Origin: PALSA-505 sp963702235
Lineage (GTDB): Bacteria > Actinomycetota > Actinomycetes > Streptosporangiales > Streptosporangiaceae
Assembly: GCA_963702235.1 (NCBI GenBank)
Contig: CAVPBZ010000013.1
Coordinates: 248,001-312,000, forward strand
Direction of reading: 5' to 3'
Length of the DNA: 64,000 nt
Shown here: positions 17,343 through 25,639 of the stretch, piece by piece
Layout of the letters: each line of letters opens with the position of its first letter
How positions within the stretch are numbered: position 1 is the stretch's first letter
Notes under the pieces: generated by a model
What the model was told of the DNA's origin: nothing
The model's input: the letters and a program-made list of their open reading frames with translations, nothing else
Database searches by the model: none
Made by a program: the position numbers and the translations under genes

Positions 17343-19862
17343 ATGTACCGGCTTCTGACATCGCGCCGGAGCCCCAGCCGGCGGCGGCCCGCTGATCACT
17401 CCGGGACCCGTGGCTGGCGCGGCGCGGCAGCACTGATCGCAGCGACCGGCCTCGCCTCGGCCGGACTGGCCGCCGCCCCGGCGGGCGCGGTGGCCTGGGC
17501 GTCTGCCGCGCACGCGTCCGCGGTGGTCACGGCGTCCGGGGCGGCGCGCGCGGCGTCCGCGGCCGGTCCCGGCACGAGGCACCGGCCCGCTCCGCCCCCG
17601 CTGTCGGCGCAGCGGCCGCTGGCCGCGCCCCGCGCCCCGCAGCTGCCCGGTAGCGTGCGCCGGGTCTGCCCGGTCCCGAGCCGGGTCGGCCAGATGGAGT
17701 GCATGTCGCTGGTGCGCACGAATACCAGGCATTACCGGGGGATCACCCCCAACGTGACCCCGTCCGGGTACGGGCCCGCCGACCTGCAGAGCGCGTACAA
17801 CCTCGCCGCCGCAGCGGGAGCCGGCGGCACCGGCGAGACGGTCGCCGTGGTGGATGCCTACGACGACCCCAACGCCGAAGCCGACCTGGCGGTGTACCGG
17901 AGCCAGTACGGCCTGCCCCCGTGCACGACCGCGAACGGCTGCTTTACGAAGGTCAACCAGTCCGGACAGCAGGGCAACTACCCGCCCGTCGATACGACGG
18001 GTGGCTGGGAGGCCGAGGAAGCCGTGGACCTGGACATGGTCTCGGCGATCTGCCCGAACTGCCACATCCTGCTCGTCGAGGCCAGCACCAACGGCCTCGG
18101 TAACCTCGGCCTGGCCGACAACACGGCGGTCAGCCTGGGCGCGGCGTTCGTGTCCGACAGCTGGAACGGGGTGGAATTCCCCACCGAGAGCCAGTACGAC
18201 AACAGCTACTTCTATCACCCGGGCACAGCGATCGCCGTCGCCGCAGGCGACACGGGTTACGCGACCGGCTGGCCGTCGGCGTCCCAGTACGTGACGTCCG
18301 TCGGCGGCACGAGCCTGACCAGGGATTCCGGCGGGGCCAGGGGCTGGGACGAGACCGTGTGGAAGGGCACAGGCTCCGGCTGCTCGGGCGCGGACCCCAA
18401 GCCGTCCTGGCAGACGGCGGACGACTCGGCCCCCGCGGGCTGCCTGAACCGGACGGAGAACGACGTGTCCGCGGTGGCTGACCCGGCGACCGGGGTGGCC
18501 ACCTACAACACCTACGCCAGCGCGACTGGCTGGTCGGTGGTCGGCGGCACGAGCGTGGCGGCACCGATCATCACGTCCGTGTATGCCCTGGCCGGGACGC
18601 CGAAACCAGGCACCTACCCGGCCTCCTACCCGTACCAGAGCGGGAGCTCGGCAGGCCTCAACGACGTGACGTCGGGCTCCAACGGCAGCTGCGAGCCGGC
18701 CAGGCCGTACCTGTGCACGGGCGAGCCGGGATACGACGGGCCGTCCGGCCTCGGCACCCCGAACGGCACGGCGGCGTTCGCCAGCTCGGCCACGGGCAAC
18801 GTCGTGTCGCTCACCGACCCCGGCGTGCAGGACGAGGAGGCGGGCACCCCGGCGTACCTGGTCATGCGAGGCGTCGACTCGGCCGGCCAGCCGCTCACCT
18901 ACTCCGCCACCGGCCTCCCGGCCGGCCTGACTATCAGCACCAGCGGCACTATCACCGGCGTGCTGGGCAGCGCGACGGGAACCAGCACGGTCACGGTCAC
19001 GGCGGCCGACGGCACCGGCGCGAAGGGCAGCGTGACGTTCTCCATGGTGGTCGTGAGCCCGCTGACCACCGGCTACGCCGCGGTGTCCGGGCCGGTGCAC
19101 GTCGATCAGGGCAACCTGTGCATGGACGACGCCGGCAACGGGACCGCGAACAACACCAAGGTCCAGATCTGGGCGTGCAACGGCAATGCCCAGCAGAACT
19201 GGACCTTCGAGCCCGACGGCAACCCCGGCGGTGCGGGGACCCTCACCATCAACGGCAAGTGCCTGGACATCGCCGGCCGGGGAACGGCGAACGACACCCT
19301 TGTGCAGCTGTACAGGTGCGACAGCGGGGCCAATCAGCAGTGGCTGATCGACGGCTCCGGCGGCCAGCTGGTCAACCCGGTGTCCGGCAGGTGCCTGACC
19401 GACCCCAGCACCAAGAACGGCACCCAGCTGTGGATCTATGACTGCATGGCGGCGGCGCCCAGCCAGGCGTGGATCCTGCCGCCCAGCCCGGTGCAGTCCG
19501 GAGTCACCAGCAAGTGCATCAACGACCCGAACAACGCGACCAGGAACGGCAGCCCGGTGACGATCTGGGCGTGCAAGGGGTATACGAGCGAGCGCTGGAC
19601 GCTGGAGCCGGACAACACGCTGCGGATCAACGGCAAGTGCCTGGAGGTGGCCGGAGCCAGCAAGCTGGACGGGGCCAAGGTCCAGCTGTACACGTGCAAG
19701 GGCACCACCAACCAGTTGTGGAGCATCAGCCCCGGCGGCGAGCTGATCAACCAGAACTCCGGCCGGTGCCTGGACGACCCGGGCGCCGCCACCAAGAACG
19801 GCACCCATCTCGACCAGCAGGATTGCTACGGCCTGGCCGCGGAGATCTGGGCGGTGACCTGA
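17343..19862 (+). CDS. Secreted sedolisin-family (S53) peptidase with ricin-type lectin repeats
   Basis: 839 aa. A long Sec (possibly twin-Arg) signal region (1-50) and a Pro/Ala-rich linker precede a sedolisin-like domain (about 110-420). The S53 catalytic set is visible: Glu 225 and Asp 229 (in EEAVD), oxyanion Asp 303 (AAGDTG) and Ser 404 (GGTSVAAP). The usual large propeptide is missing or very short. A putative-Ig-like segment (about 495-570) leads to two beta-trefoil lectin modules with six QxW-type repeats (QNW, QQW, QAW, ERW, QLW, EIW). It probably binds a glycan and cleaves proteins at acidic pH outside the cell. The ATG follows AGGGGAGGA. Confidence 0.85.
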   Translation: MYRLLTSRRSPSRRRPADHSGTRGWRGAAALIAATGLASAGLAAAPAGAVAWASAAHASAVVTASGAARAASAAGPGTRHRPAPPPLSAQRPLAAPRAPQLPGSVRRVCPVPSRVGQMECMSLVRTNTRHYRGITPNVTPSGYGPADLQSAYNLAAAAGAGGTGETVAVVDAYDDPNAEADLAVYRSQYGLPPCTTANGCFTKVNQSGQQGNYPPVDTTGGWEAEEAVDLDMVSAICPNCHILLVEASTNGLGNLGLADNTAVSLGAAFVSDSWNGVEFPTESQYDNSYFYHPGTAIAVAAGDTGYATGWPSASQYVTSVGGTSLTRDSGGARGWDETVWKGTGSGCSGADPKPSWQTADDSAPAGCLNRTENDVSAVADPATGVATYNTYASATGWSVVGGTSVAAPIITSVYALAGTPKPGTYPASYPYQSGSSAGLNDVTSGSNGSCEPARPYLCTGEPGYDGPSGLGTPNGTAAFASSATGNVVSLTDPGVQDEEAGTPAYLVMRGVDSAGQPLTYSATGLPAGLTISTSGTITGVLGSATGTSTVTVTAADGTGAKGSVTFSMVVVSPLTTGYAAVSGPVHVDQGNLCMDDAGNGTANNTKVQIWACNGNAQQNWTFEPDGNPGGAGTLTINGKCLDIAGRGTANDTLVQLYRCDSGANQQWLIDGSGGQLVNPVSGRCLTDPSTKNGTQLWIYDCMAAAPSQAWILPPSPVQSGVTSKCINDPNNATRNGSPVTIWACKGYTSERWTLEPDNTLRINGKCLEVAGASKLDGAKVQLYTCKGTTNQLWSISPGGELINQNSGRCLDDPGAATKNGTHLDQQDCYGLAAEIWAVT

Positions 19863-19928
19863 GCAGCGCGGCCCGCGGTCTGCTGGCTCGCGGCTCATGC
19901 CTGCAGGCGGCTCATGCCTGCGCGCGGC

Positions 19929-20711
19929 TCAGGTCTTCGCGGGCTCGCGGACCCGCGGCTCGCCGCCGGTCGCCTCCAGGTAGGCATCCACGATGCCGGG
20001 CACGTCCTCACCCGCCCGGACGATCGTGCCCTTCTCCAGCCAGATCACCCGGTTGCAGGTCTGCTCGATCTCGCCCAGGTTGTGCGCGACCAGGAATACG
20101 GTGCCCGCCTCCGCGCGCAGCTCGTCGATGCGCCGGTGGCTCTTCACCCGGAACTCCGCGTCCCCGGTGGCCAGCGCCTCGTCCACGAGCAGGATGTCGT
20201 GGCTCTTGGCGGAGGCGATCGCGAACCGCAGCCGCGAGCCCATGCCGGTCGAGTAGGTCTTCATCGGCAGGTTGACGAAGTCCCCGACCCCGGAGAACTC
20301 CACGATCTGGGGATAGCGCTCCTTGACCTCCTGGCGGCTCATGCCCATGGCCAGGCAGCCGAGAACGACGTTCTTCTCCCCGGTGAGATCGTCCAGCAGC
20401 GCGGCGTTGACGCCGAGCAGCGCCCCGTGGCCGTCGGTGTACACCGCGCCCTTCTCGGCGGGCAGCAGGCCGGCGATCGCTCGCAGCAGGGTGGACTTGC
20501 CCGAGCCGTTCCGGCCGATGACGCCCACCGCGTCGCCGCGGTAGGCCACGAAGGAAACGCCCCGGATCGCGTGCACCTCGCGGATCGACGGCCGCCGCTG
20601 CCTGCGCATCATCCGCATCAGGGCGGTGGCAGCGGTTCCCCGGTCGCCGCCGCCGCCGTACACCCGGTACACGACGTGCAGGTCGTCCACGACCACCATC
20701 GGATCAGCCAC
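19929..20711 (-). CDS. Polysaccharide ABC exporter, ATPase subunit (Wzt/TagH type)
   Basis: 260 aa. Walker A is GRNGSGKST, the signature motif is YSTGMGSRLRF, Walker B is DILLVDEALATGD, and the switch His is in VAHNLGEIEQ. The long N-terminal part before Walker A and the overall match are typical of Wzt/RfbE-type exporters of lipid-linked glycans (mycobacterial Rv3781). There is no C-terminal glycan-binding domain. The GTG at 20711 overlaps the end of the permease gene by 8 bp, so the two are translated together. Confidence 0.9.
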   Translation of the reverse strand: MADPMVVVDDLHVVYRVYGGGGDRGTAATALMRMMRRQRRPSIREVHAIRGVSFVAYRGDAVGVIGRNGSGKSTLLRAIAGLLPAEKGAVYTDGHGALLGVNAALLDDLTGEKNVVLGCLAMGMSRQEVKERYPQIVEFSGVGDFVNLPMKTYSTGMGSRLRFAIASAKSHDILLVDEALATGDAEFRVKSHRRIDELRAEAGTVFLVAHNLGEIEQTCNRVIWLEKGTIVRAGEDVPGIVDAYLEATGGEPRVREPAKT

Positions 20712-21837
20712 GGCCGTACTGCACCTCCGCCCGCCAGAAGAACATGAATCCCGCCACCAGCACGACGACCGCCCAGCCCGCGCCGGCCAGCCACAGGCCG
20801 GACTGGCTGGCCACCGCGTGGCAATAAGCGCTGTTGAGGTAGTTCGTATTCGTCTTGGGCAGATTCGCCGGCGGATGGTAGTAGAGGAAACAGCGGGCCT
20901 GACTGTAGGGCTTGGCCCCGGGCGTGCTCTGCCGCTGCGATCGCATCAGCGCGTCCCTGGCCAGCGTGATGTAGATCGCCGCCGGGTTGTACTGCAGCAC
21001 CTTGGCCAGGGTCGGGTGCTTGGCCAGGTTGCTGAACGTCTGGATGCTGAACATGACGCCCGAGGCGTAGAACCAGGTCCGCACGACGAACGGCAGCAGC
21101 TGGCTGACGTCGTCGAACCCGGCGCCGAACCGGGCGAGGATGAAGCCCGCGCCGACGTTGAAGAGCGTCTGCAGCACCAGCACCGGGATGATCAGGAGCC
21201 AGTACCAGGTCAGCGGTTCGCCGCTGGCCAGCACGATCGCGAAGACGACCACGAACGAGATCATCAGCTGCTGCAGCTCGATCAGCACGTAGCCGAGCGG
21301 CAGGCAGGCGCGGGGGAAGTAGAGCGCCCTGATCAGCGGCAGGCTGTCCCACATCACCCGGGAGGCGATGATGAACGACCGCTGGGTGAAGTTGAAGACG
21401 AAGACGCCGATGACCAGGAACGCCACGAAGTTGTGCACGCCGCGGCTCGTGTTGAGGATGAGCCCGAAGATCAGGTAGTACACCGCCACGTTGAGCAGCG
21501 GCGTCAGTATCTGCCAGACCTGGCCCAGCCTGGCCTCGGTGTACATGGCGACGTTGCGCGCGGTGGCGAAGCCGACGATGAAGTAGCGCCGCTGCCAGAG
21601 CTGGCGGACGTATTCGAGGAACGGCGGCCGCGCCGCGCTCGGCTTGAGGCCGTAGCGCGCGGCCAGGGCCGCGAGCGGCTCGTCGGGCTGCTCAGCGTCC
21701 TGGCCGGGCTGGTCGGCTCCGTCGCTCGGCACCGGAAGGCCGGCCAGCGCGCCGGGCGCGCTCACCCGGCCGGGCGCGCTCACGCCGCCGCCCGGCTCGC
21801 TGATCCGGCCGCCGCCGTGCGGCCGAGAACCACTCAT
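20704..21837 (-). CDS. Polysaccharide ABC exporter, permease subunit (Wzm type)
   Basis: 377 aa with an N-terminal cytoplasmic Pro/Gly-rich tail and six predicted membrane helices of the ABC-2 family (YYLIFGLILNTSRG, FVAFLVIGVFVF, LISFVVVFAIVLAS-like segments). It forms the channel for a lipid-linked polysaccharide, galactan in the mycobacterial relative Rv3783. The ATG at 21837 is the best start; the open frame continues upstream but has no homologous content. It is divergent from the MarR gene with an operator pair between them. Confidence 0.88.
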   Translation of the reverse strand: MSGSRPHGGGRISEPGGGVSAPGRVSAPGALAGLPVPSDGADQPGQDAEQPDEPLAALAARYGLKPSAARPPFLEYVRQLWQRRYFIVGFATARNVAMYTEARLGQVWQILTPLLNVAVYYLIFGLILNTSRGVHNFVAFLVIGVFVFNFTQRSFIIASRVMWDSLPLIRALYFPRACLPLGYVLIELQQLMISFVVVFAIVLASGEPLTWYWLLIIPVLVLQTLFNVGAGFILARFGAGFDDVSQLLPFVVRTWFYASGVMFSIQTFSNLAKHPTLAKVLQYNPAAIYITLARDALMRSQRQSTPGAKPYSQARCFLYYHPPANLPKTNTNYLNSAYCHAVASQSGLWLAGAGWAVVVLVAGFMFFWRAEVQYGRG

Positions 21838-21877
21838 GCTGGAGAGCCTATGGGCCGGGCGGGGTGCCGCCTCCGTG

Positions 21878-21894
21878 AGTTGTACAGAACAACT
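21878..21894. promoter_or_regulatory. Probable MarR operator, exporter side
   Basis: AGTTGTACAGAACAACT: a 6-bp inverted repeat AGTTGT-N5-ACAACT, 41 bp upstream of the permease start. The same inverted repeat recurs at 21992-22008 beside the MarR gene. Confidence 0.7.
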
Positions 21895-21991
21895 GTCACC
21901 AGCAGAACGTACCATCCTCGGGGATGAGCCTTCTTCATCCTTCCGTCTCTGTCCTGGTATCCGCTGGCGATCACGAGGATGAAAAAGATTC

Positions 21992-22008
21992 AGTTGTGCG
22001 GTACAACT
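21992..22008. promoter_or_regulatory. Probable MarR operator, regulator side
   Basis: AGTTGTGCGGTACAACT repeats the arms AGTTGT-N5-ACAACT of the site at 21878-21894. It ends 6 bp before a GTG that could start a leaderless marR transcript, so binding should block that promoter. Centre-to-centre distance between the two sites is 114 bp. Confidence 0.7.
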
Positions 22009-22014
22009 ATTGCT

Positions 22015-22551
22015 GTGGAAGGTCCTGATGACGACGCGGGGCTGGGCAGTCTCCTCATCCAGCTGCTGCGGGCGGTCACTCCGGTCATAGCCGGCCATGC
22101 TGCCGTCTCGACACCGGAGCTCAGCGTATCGGCGTCCGAGGGCCGCGCGCTCGTCGAGCTGCTCGCGGCGCACGGGATCGCCCAAGGGGAGCTGGCCGGC
22201 CTGCTCGGCCTGGAGAAGAGCACGGTGAGCCGCCTGGCCGCGGGCCTGGAGCAGAAGGGCTGGATCACGCGCGGCCGGGACGAGGGTAACCAGCGCTACG
22301 TCCGCCTGTATCTCACGCCGGCCGGCTCGGCCGTAGCTGCCAGGCTGCTGCAGGCCTGGCAGTCGAAGCAGGCCCGGATCATCGCGTCGCTGACTGACGA
22401 CGAGCGCGCCGGGCTGGCCGCCGGGCTCGGCGGCCTGCTGCGCGGCCTCGTGGCGGAAGGGGTCCTGGCCGGCGCGGGCCAGCCGGATCCGGCACGGCCC
22501 GTCGCCGGCCACGCTGAGCCCCCCGCCGAAGGCTCGCACCAGGCAGAATGA
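22015..22551 (+). CDS. MarR-family transcriptional regulator
   Basis: 178 aa from the GTG at 22015. The winged helix (about 42-115) has GELAGLLGLEKSTVSRLAAGLEQKGWI as recognition helix and GRDEGNQRYVRLYLTPAG as wing. An ATG at 21979 is also in frame, but it would put the operator inside the gene and has no properly spaced ribosome-binding site, so the GTG start is preferred. The protein is the natural candidate to bind the two operators and to control both itself and the divergent Wzm/Wzt exporter. Its ligand is unknown. Confidence 0.85.
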   Translation: MEGPDDDAGLGSLLIQLLRAVTPVIAGHAAVSTPELSVSASEGRALVELLAAHGIAQGELAGLLGLEKSTVSRLAAGLEQKGWITRGRDEGNQRYVRLYLTPAGSAVAARLLQAWQSKQARIIASLTDDERAGLAAGLGGLLRGLVAEGVLAGAGQPDPARPVAGHAEPPAEGSHQAE

Positions 22552-22757
22552 ACCCCGGCCGGGCCGCTCGGGGGACCTCGCCGGCCAGGCCGGGGCGCCG
22601 GGCGGCCGCAGGTTGTCTGTGCCGCGAGGTCCCGGTGACGCGTCAGTGAATAGTTGTCATCCAGGAGGCTGCAGCGGTTTCCTGGCGCGCTCCGCTGGGC
22701 ATTTCCGCTCGTATCGGGTGGGAGTAGATCTTCGCCGGGGGCGGTTGCGCCAGGGAG

Positions 22758-23201
22758 GTGAGAGCGTCGAGCGTGGTGCTGCTCCCGCACGCACCGGCCA
22801 GCGTCGGCCTTGCTCGTCGCCGGCTCGGCACGGACCTGCGTGCGCACGGCCTGCCCGAGCCTGAGGTCTGTGATGCGACCCTCGTGCTCAGCGAGCTGAT
22901 GAGCAACGCGATCCGGCACGCCCGGCCGCTCCCCGGCGCGCTGGTCGAGGTCACGTGGACGATGAACGGCGAGACGCTGGAGGTGGCGGTCAGCGATGGC
23001 GGCGGGCTGACCCAGCCTCGGAGCGCACCGCCTTCGGTGTCCTCGCTCGGCGGCCGCGGCCTGAGCATCGTGGAACTCCTCGCCCGCAGCTGGGGCGTTC
23101 GCCGCGACGATTCGGGCACCACGACAGTATGGGCGGTGCTGCCGGCCGGGCGGGACGGTGCCAGGCGGCCACGGTCAGGCCGTGCCCTGTCGAACAGCTG
23201 A
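22758..23201 (+). CDS. RsbW-like anti-sigma regulatory ATPase
   Basis: About 147 aa with a GHKL/HATPase fold: N box LVLSELMSNAIRHA, G1 VSDGGG and G2 GGRGLSIVELLA. Such proteins bind ATP, phosphorylate STAS antagonists or hold sigma factors. A STAS antagonist gene lies 1.3 kb away (24533) and could be a partner; this is inference. The GTG at 22758 overlaps the GGGAGG site, so the GTG codons at 22773 or 22776 may be the true start. Confidence 0.82.
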   Translation: MRASSVVLLPHAPASVGLARRRLGTDLRAHGLPEPEVCDATLVLSELMSNAIRHARPLPGALVEVTWTMNGETLEVAVSDGGGLTQPRSAPPSVSSLGGRGLSIVELLARSWGVRRDDSGTTTVWAVLPAGRDGARRPRSGRALSNS

Positions 23202-23240
23202 CGGGTTACCGGCGGACCAGCGCTAGCAAGCTGCTCAGCG

Positions 23241-23405
23241 TCAGCGGCGCGAGCGCCGGCCGGACCAGAGGGCCAGCCTGATGACGGCCACGCCGATGGC
23301 GACGATCACCGCGAGCATAAACAGGGCCAGCAGCGCGTGCACCGCCCACAGCACCACCATGACCGCGACAAACGCGCCGATAAGAAGCAGGATCAGTCGT
23401 CCCAT
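23241..23405 (-). CDS. Small membrane protein, 54 aa
   Basis: ATG at 23405 to TGA at 23241. The product is almost entirely hydrophobic (starting MGRLILLLIGAFVAVMVV, one or two membrane helices) and ends in a basic tail GRRSRR. It is unrecognised. It lies alone in a gap between the RsbW-like gene and the next minus-strand gene, and coding potential is suggested by the helix pattern and a clean start-stop frame rather than by homology. Confidence 0.55.
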   Translation of the reverse strand: MGRLILLLIGAFVAVMVVLWAVHALLALFMLAVIVAIGVAVIRLALWSGRRSRR

Positions 23406-23526
23406 ATACCCAGAGTACGGCTATTTTCCCGTGCTGCGTCCGCGGATCGGGCCCGGTCTCAGCGGCGCGGCGGCGCGCCCGGTCCGGACCGCTGGCTGAG
23501 CGTCCCGTGCTGGTAGTTTCCCGGGG

Positions 23527-24396
23527 TCAGCGCAGCGGCGGCGCGCCCGAGCTGGGCAGGTGACTCAGCGCCTCGGCGAGCATCCGGAAGGTCGGGCACG
23601 GCCAGCGCCACATGCAGCTCCGGCAGCGCAGGATCGGGCTGGACGGGTCGGTGGAGATGCCGCCGGCGTCCAGCGGCGCGTGCAGCTCGACCAGCCGCAG
23701 GCCGAGCTCGGCGAAGCCGAGCACCTGCTCGCGGGCGCGGCCGAGGAACTCGATGTCGTCCCTGCTGAACCTGGCGCTCACCGGCACGACGCCGTCCCGG
23801 TTCAGCAGCCGGGCGTACTGCACGCTCGTCTCCAGCCACGAGGACGCGTTGGCCGCGCTGACCCGCACCGCGTCCAGGTGCTTGCGCATCAGCACCCGGT
23901 TCGGATCCTCGGGCGGGTCGTCGGCGGACCAGTCGGCCATGACGGACTCGGTCCTGGCCGGGGAACGCGGGGCGGAATCGCGCCCGCCGGGCCCGGATGA
24001 GGGACCCAGCTGCGCGGGGGGTGCGGCCGCAGGCGGTGCGGCCGCAGGGGCGGCAGCCGCGTGGCCGGCTGGCCTGCCAGCGTCGGGTGCGGGCTCAGGC
24101 GGCATCGCTGCGGGGGCCGCGTGCGCGGCGCGTGGCGCGGTCGTGGCCGGAGCGACGGCGGGCGAGACGGCGGGTGCGTAAGCGGCGGGGCCGTGCGGGA
24201 GCCCGGCCGCCTGGACTGGTACCGGGGCGTGCGCCGCGCCGCCGTGCGGCCGCGGCGAGTCGTCCGGCTTGCGAAAGTAAACGCTCGGCTCGCGAGTCTG
24301 CAGCATGCCGGCGGCCACCGGCGCGGACAGGGGGAGGCCCGGGGTACCCGGTGTCAGCAGCTCCGGATTGTCTTCGCTGTCACCCGTGGCGTTCAT
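23527..24396 (-). CDS. Hypothetical protein with Pro/Ala-rich region and C-terminal Cys motif
   Basis: 289 aa. The first 150 residues are Pro/Ala-rich and probably disordered; the C-terminal 120 residues are folded and end in CRSCMWRWPCP, a CxxC plus Cys motif that could bind a metal. The ATG at 24396 is chosen for GGAG 8 nt upstream. It is divergent from the STAS gene and may belong to the same signalling group, but no function is recognised. Confidence 0.65.
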   Translation of the reverse strand: MNATGDSEDNPELLTPGTPGLPLSAPVAAGMLQTREPSVYFRKPDDSPRPHGGAAHAPVPVQAAGLPHGPAAYAPAVSPAVAPATTAPRAAHAAPAAMPPEPAPDAGRPAGHAAAAPAAAPPAAAPPAQLGPSSGPGGRDSAPRSPARTESVMADWSADDPPEDPNRVLMRKHLDAVRVSAANASSWLETSVQYARLLNRDGVVPVSARFSRDDIEFLGRAREQVLGFAELGLRLVELHAPLDAGGISTDPSSPILRCRSCMWRWPCPTFRMLAEALSHLPSSGAPPLR

Positions 24397-24532
24397 CTGC
24401 AGTGCTCCGCTCAGCGCTGAATTAGTGCGCGCTACCAGCTTGACGCACAACGGAGCGTATCGGAAGCTAAATCCACGAGTACTCTCAGTGACGGACTGGT
24501 AGCCAACCCCGCAGCCCGGTAGGGTACCGCAG

Positions 24533-24871
24533 GTGGAGCTAATGGTCTCGAGCCGCTCGCAGGGTGATCACACTGTCGTGGCCGTATCGGGCGAAATAGA
24601 TTTGTATACGGCGCCGCGACTGCACAGCGAGCTCGCGGCCGCTGTCACGGGCGACGCCCCGGCCCGCGTGGTCGTCAACATGGCCGGAGTCGATTTCTGC
24701 GATTCCACCGGCATGAACGTGCTGCTCGCCGCGCTGCGCCGGGCCCGCGAGCGGGGCGGGGATCTGGTACTCGCCGGCCCGCGGCCGGCCGTGCGCAAGA
24801 TCCTGCAGGTGACCGGGCTGGAGTCCGTGTTCACGGTGCTCGACGACCCGGCAGCGGTACCCGGCCAGTAA
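24533..24871 (+). CDS. STAS-domain anti-sigma factor antagonist
   Basis: 112 aa of SpoIIAA/RsbV type. The conserved phosphorylation site DSTGMNVLLAALRRA has Ser 58 as the residue an RsbW-type kinase would modify. Dephosphorylated, it would free a sigma factor from its anti-sigma factor. GTG at 24533 and ATG at 24542 are both in frame; the GGTGGAG site favours one of the two only weakly. The RsbW-like protein at 22758 is a possible partner. Confidence 0.88.
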   Translation: MELMVSSRSQGDHTVVAVSGEIDLYTAPRLHSELAAAVTGDAPARVVVNMAGVDFCDSTGMNVLLAALRRARERGGDLVLAGPRPAVRKILQVTGLESVFTVLDDPAAVPGQ

Positions 24872-24937
24872 GCCGCCAGCCAGGCCCGTCGCGGTTTGCC
24901 GGGCCGGCCACCCGGCGGGTCGCACTAGGATCGCCCC

Positions 24938-25639
24938 ATGTCTCCAAGCGGTGACATTGCCGTGGTCATCCCGGCACGCGAAGAGTCCGACCGGATCGGC
25001 GGGACCGTACGGGCGGCCGCCGGGCTACCCGGCGTGGATCTCGTCCTGGTGATCGACGACGGGTCGCGTGACCAGACGAGAATTATTGCCGAACGGGCAG
25101 GCGCCGCCGTGGTCAGTCACCCCAGGCCGCGCGGCAAGGGCGCGGCGATGGAGACCGGCGCGGAGGCGGTGCGCCTGCTGGATCAGCAGGAAGGCCGCGC
25201 GGTACCCCGGCACCTGCTCTTCCTCGACGCCGATCTGGGCGATACCGCACAGCATGCCGGCCCGCTGGCCGAGCCGGTGCGCCGCGGCGAAGCGGACATG
25301 ACCGTCGCCGTCTTCAGCAGCACGGTCAAGCTTGGCGGGCACGGTTTCGTCGTCAGCCTGTCCGGGGCCGGGATCCAGCGCGCGACCGGCTGGCGGCCCG
25401 TGCAGCCGCTGAACGGGCAGCGCTGCCTGACCCGGGCAGCCTTCGACGCCGCGCGGCCGATTGCCGGGGGCTTCGGCGCGGAGACGGCGCTCACCATCGA
25501 CTTGCTCCGCAAGGGGATGCGGGTCACCGAGGTCGAGGTCCCGCTGACGCACCGGGCTACCGGGACAGACTGGCGCGCCCAGCTGCACCGGGCCCGGCAG
25601 TTCGCCGACGTGGGCAGGGCCCTGGCACGCCGGCTATGA
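24938..25639 (+). CDS. GT2-family glycosyltransferase
   Basis: 233 aa with a single GT-A domain: VVIPAREESDRIGGTV, the nucleotide-binding VIDDGSRD and the metal motif LFLDADLGD. There are no membrane helices. It resembles small prokaryotic polyprenyl-phosphate or phosphoglycerate glycosyltransferases, but donor and acceptor are not readable. Its stop overlaps the start of the following GT-C gene (ATGA), so the two probably work in one pathway; making a polyprenyl-phosphate sugar for the GT-C enzyme is a reasonable guess. TAGGAT 6 nt before the ATG suggests a leaderless transcript. Confidence 0.82.
   Translation: MSPSGDIAVVIPAREESDRIGGTVRAAAGLPGVDLVLVIDDGSRDQTRIIAERAGAAVVSHPRPRGKGAAMETGAEAVRLLDQQEGRAVPRHLLFLDADLGDTAQHAGPLAEPVRRGEADMTVAVFSSTVKLGGHGFVVSLSGAGIQRATGWRPVQPLNGQRCLTRAAFDAARPIAGGFGAETALTIDLLRKGMRVTEVEVPLTHRATGTDWRAQLHRARQFADVGRALARRL

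Noticed and set aside
20626..21927. A 433-codon plus-strand frame opposite the Wzm/Wzt genes
   Set aside because: Its content is the antisense shadow of two well-supported exporter genes and it has no recognisable motif.
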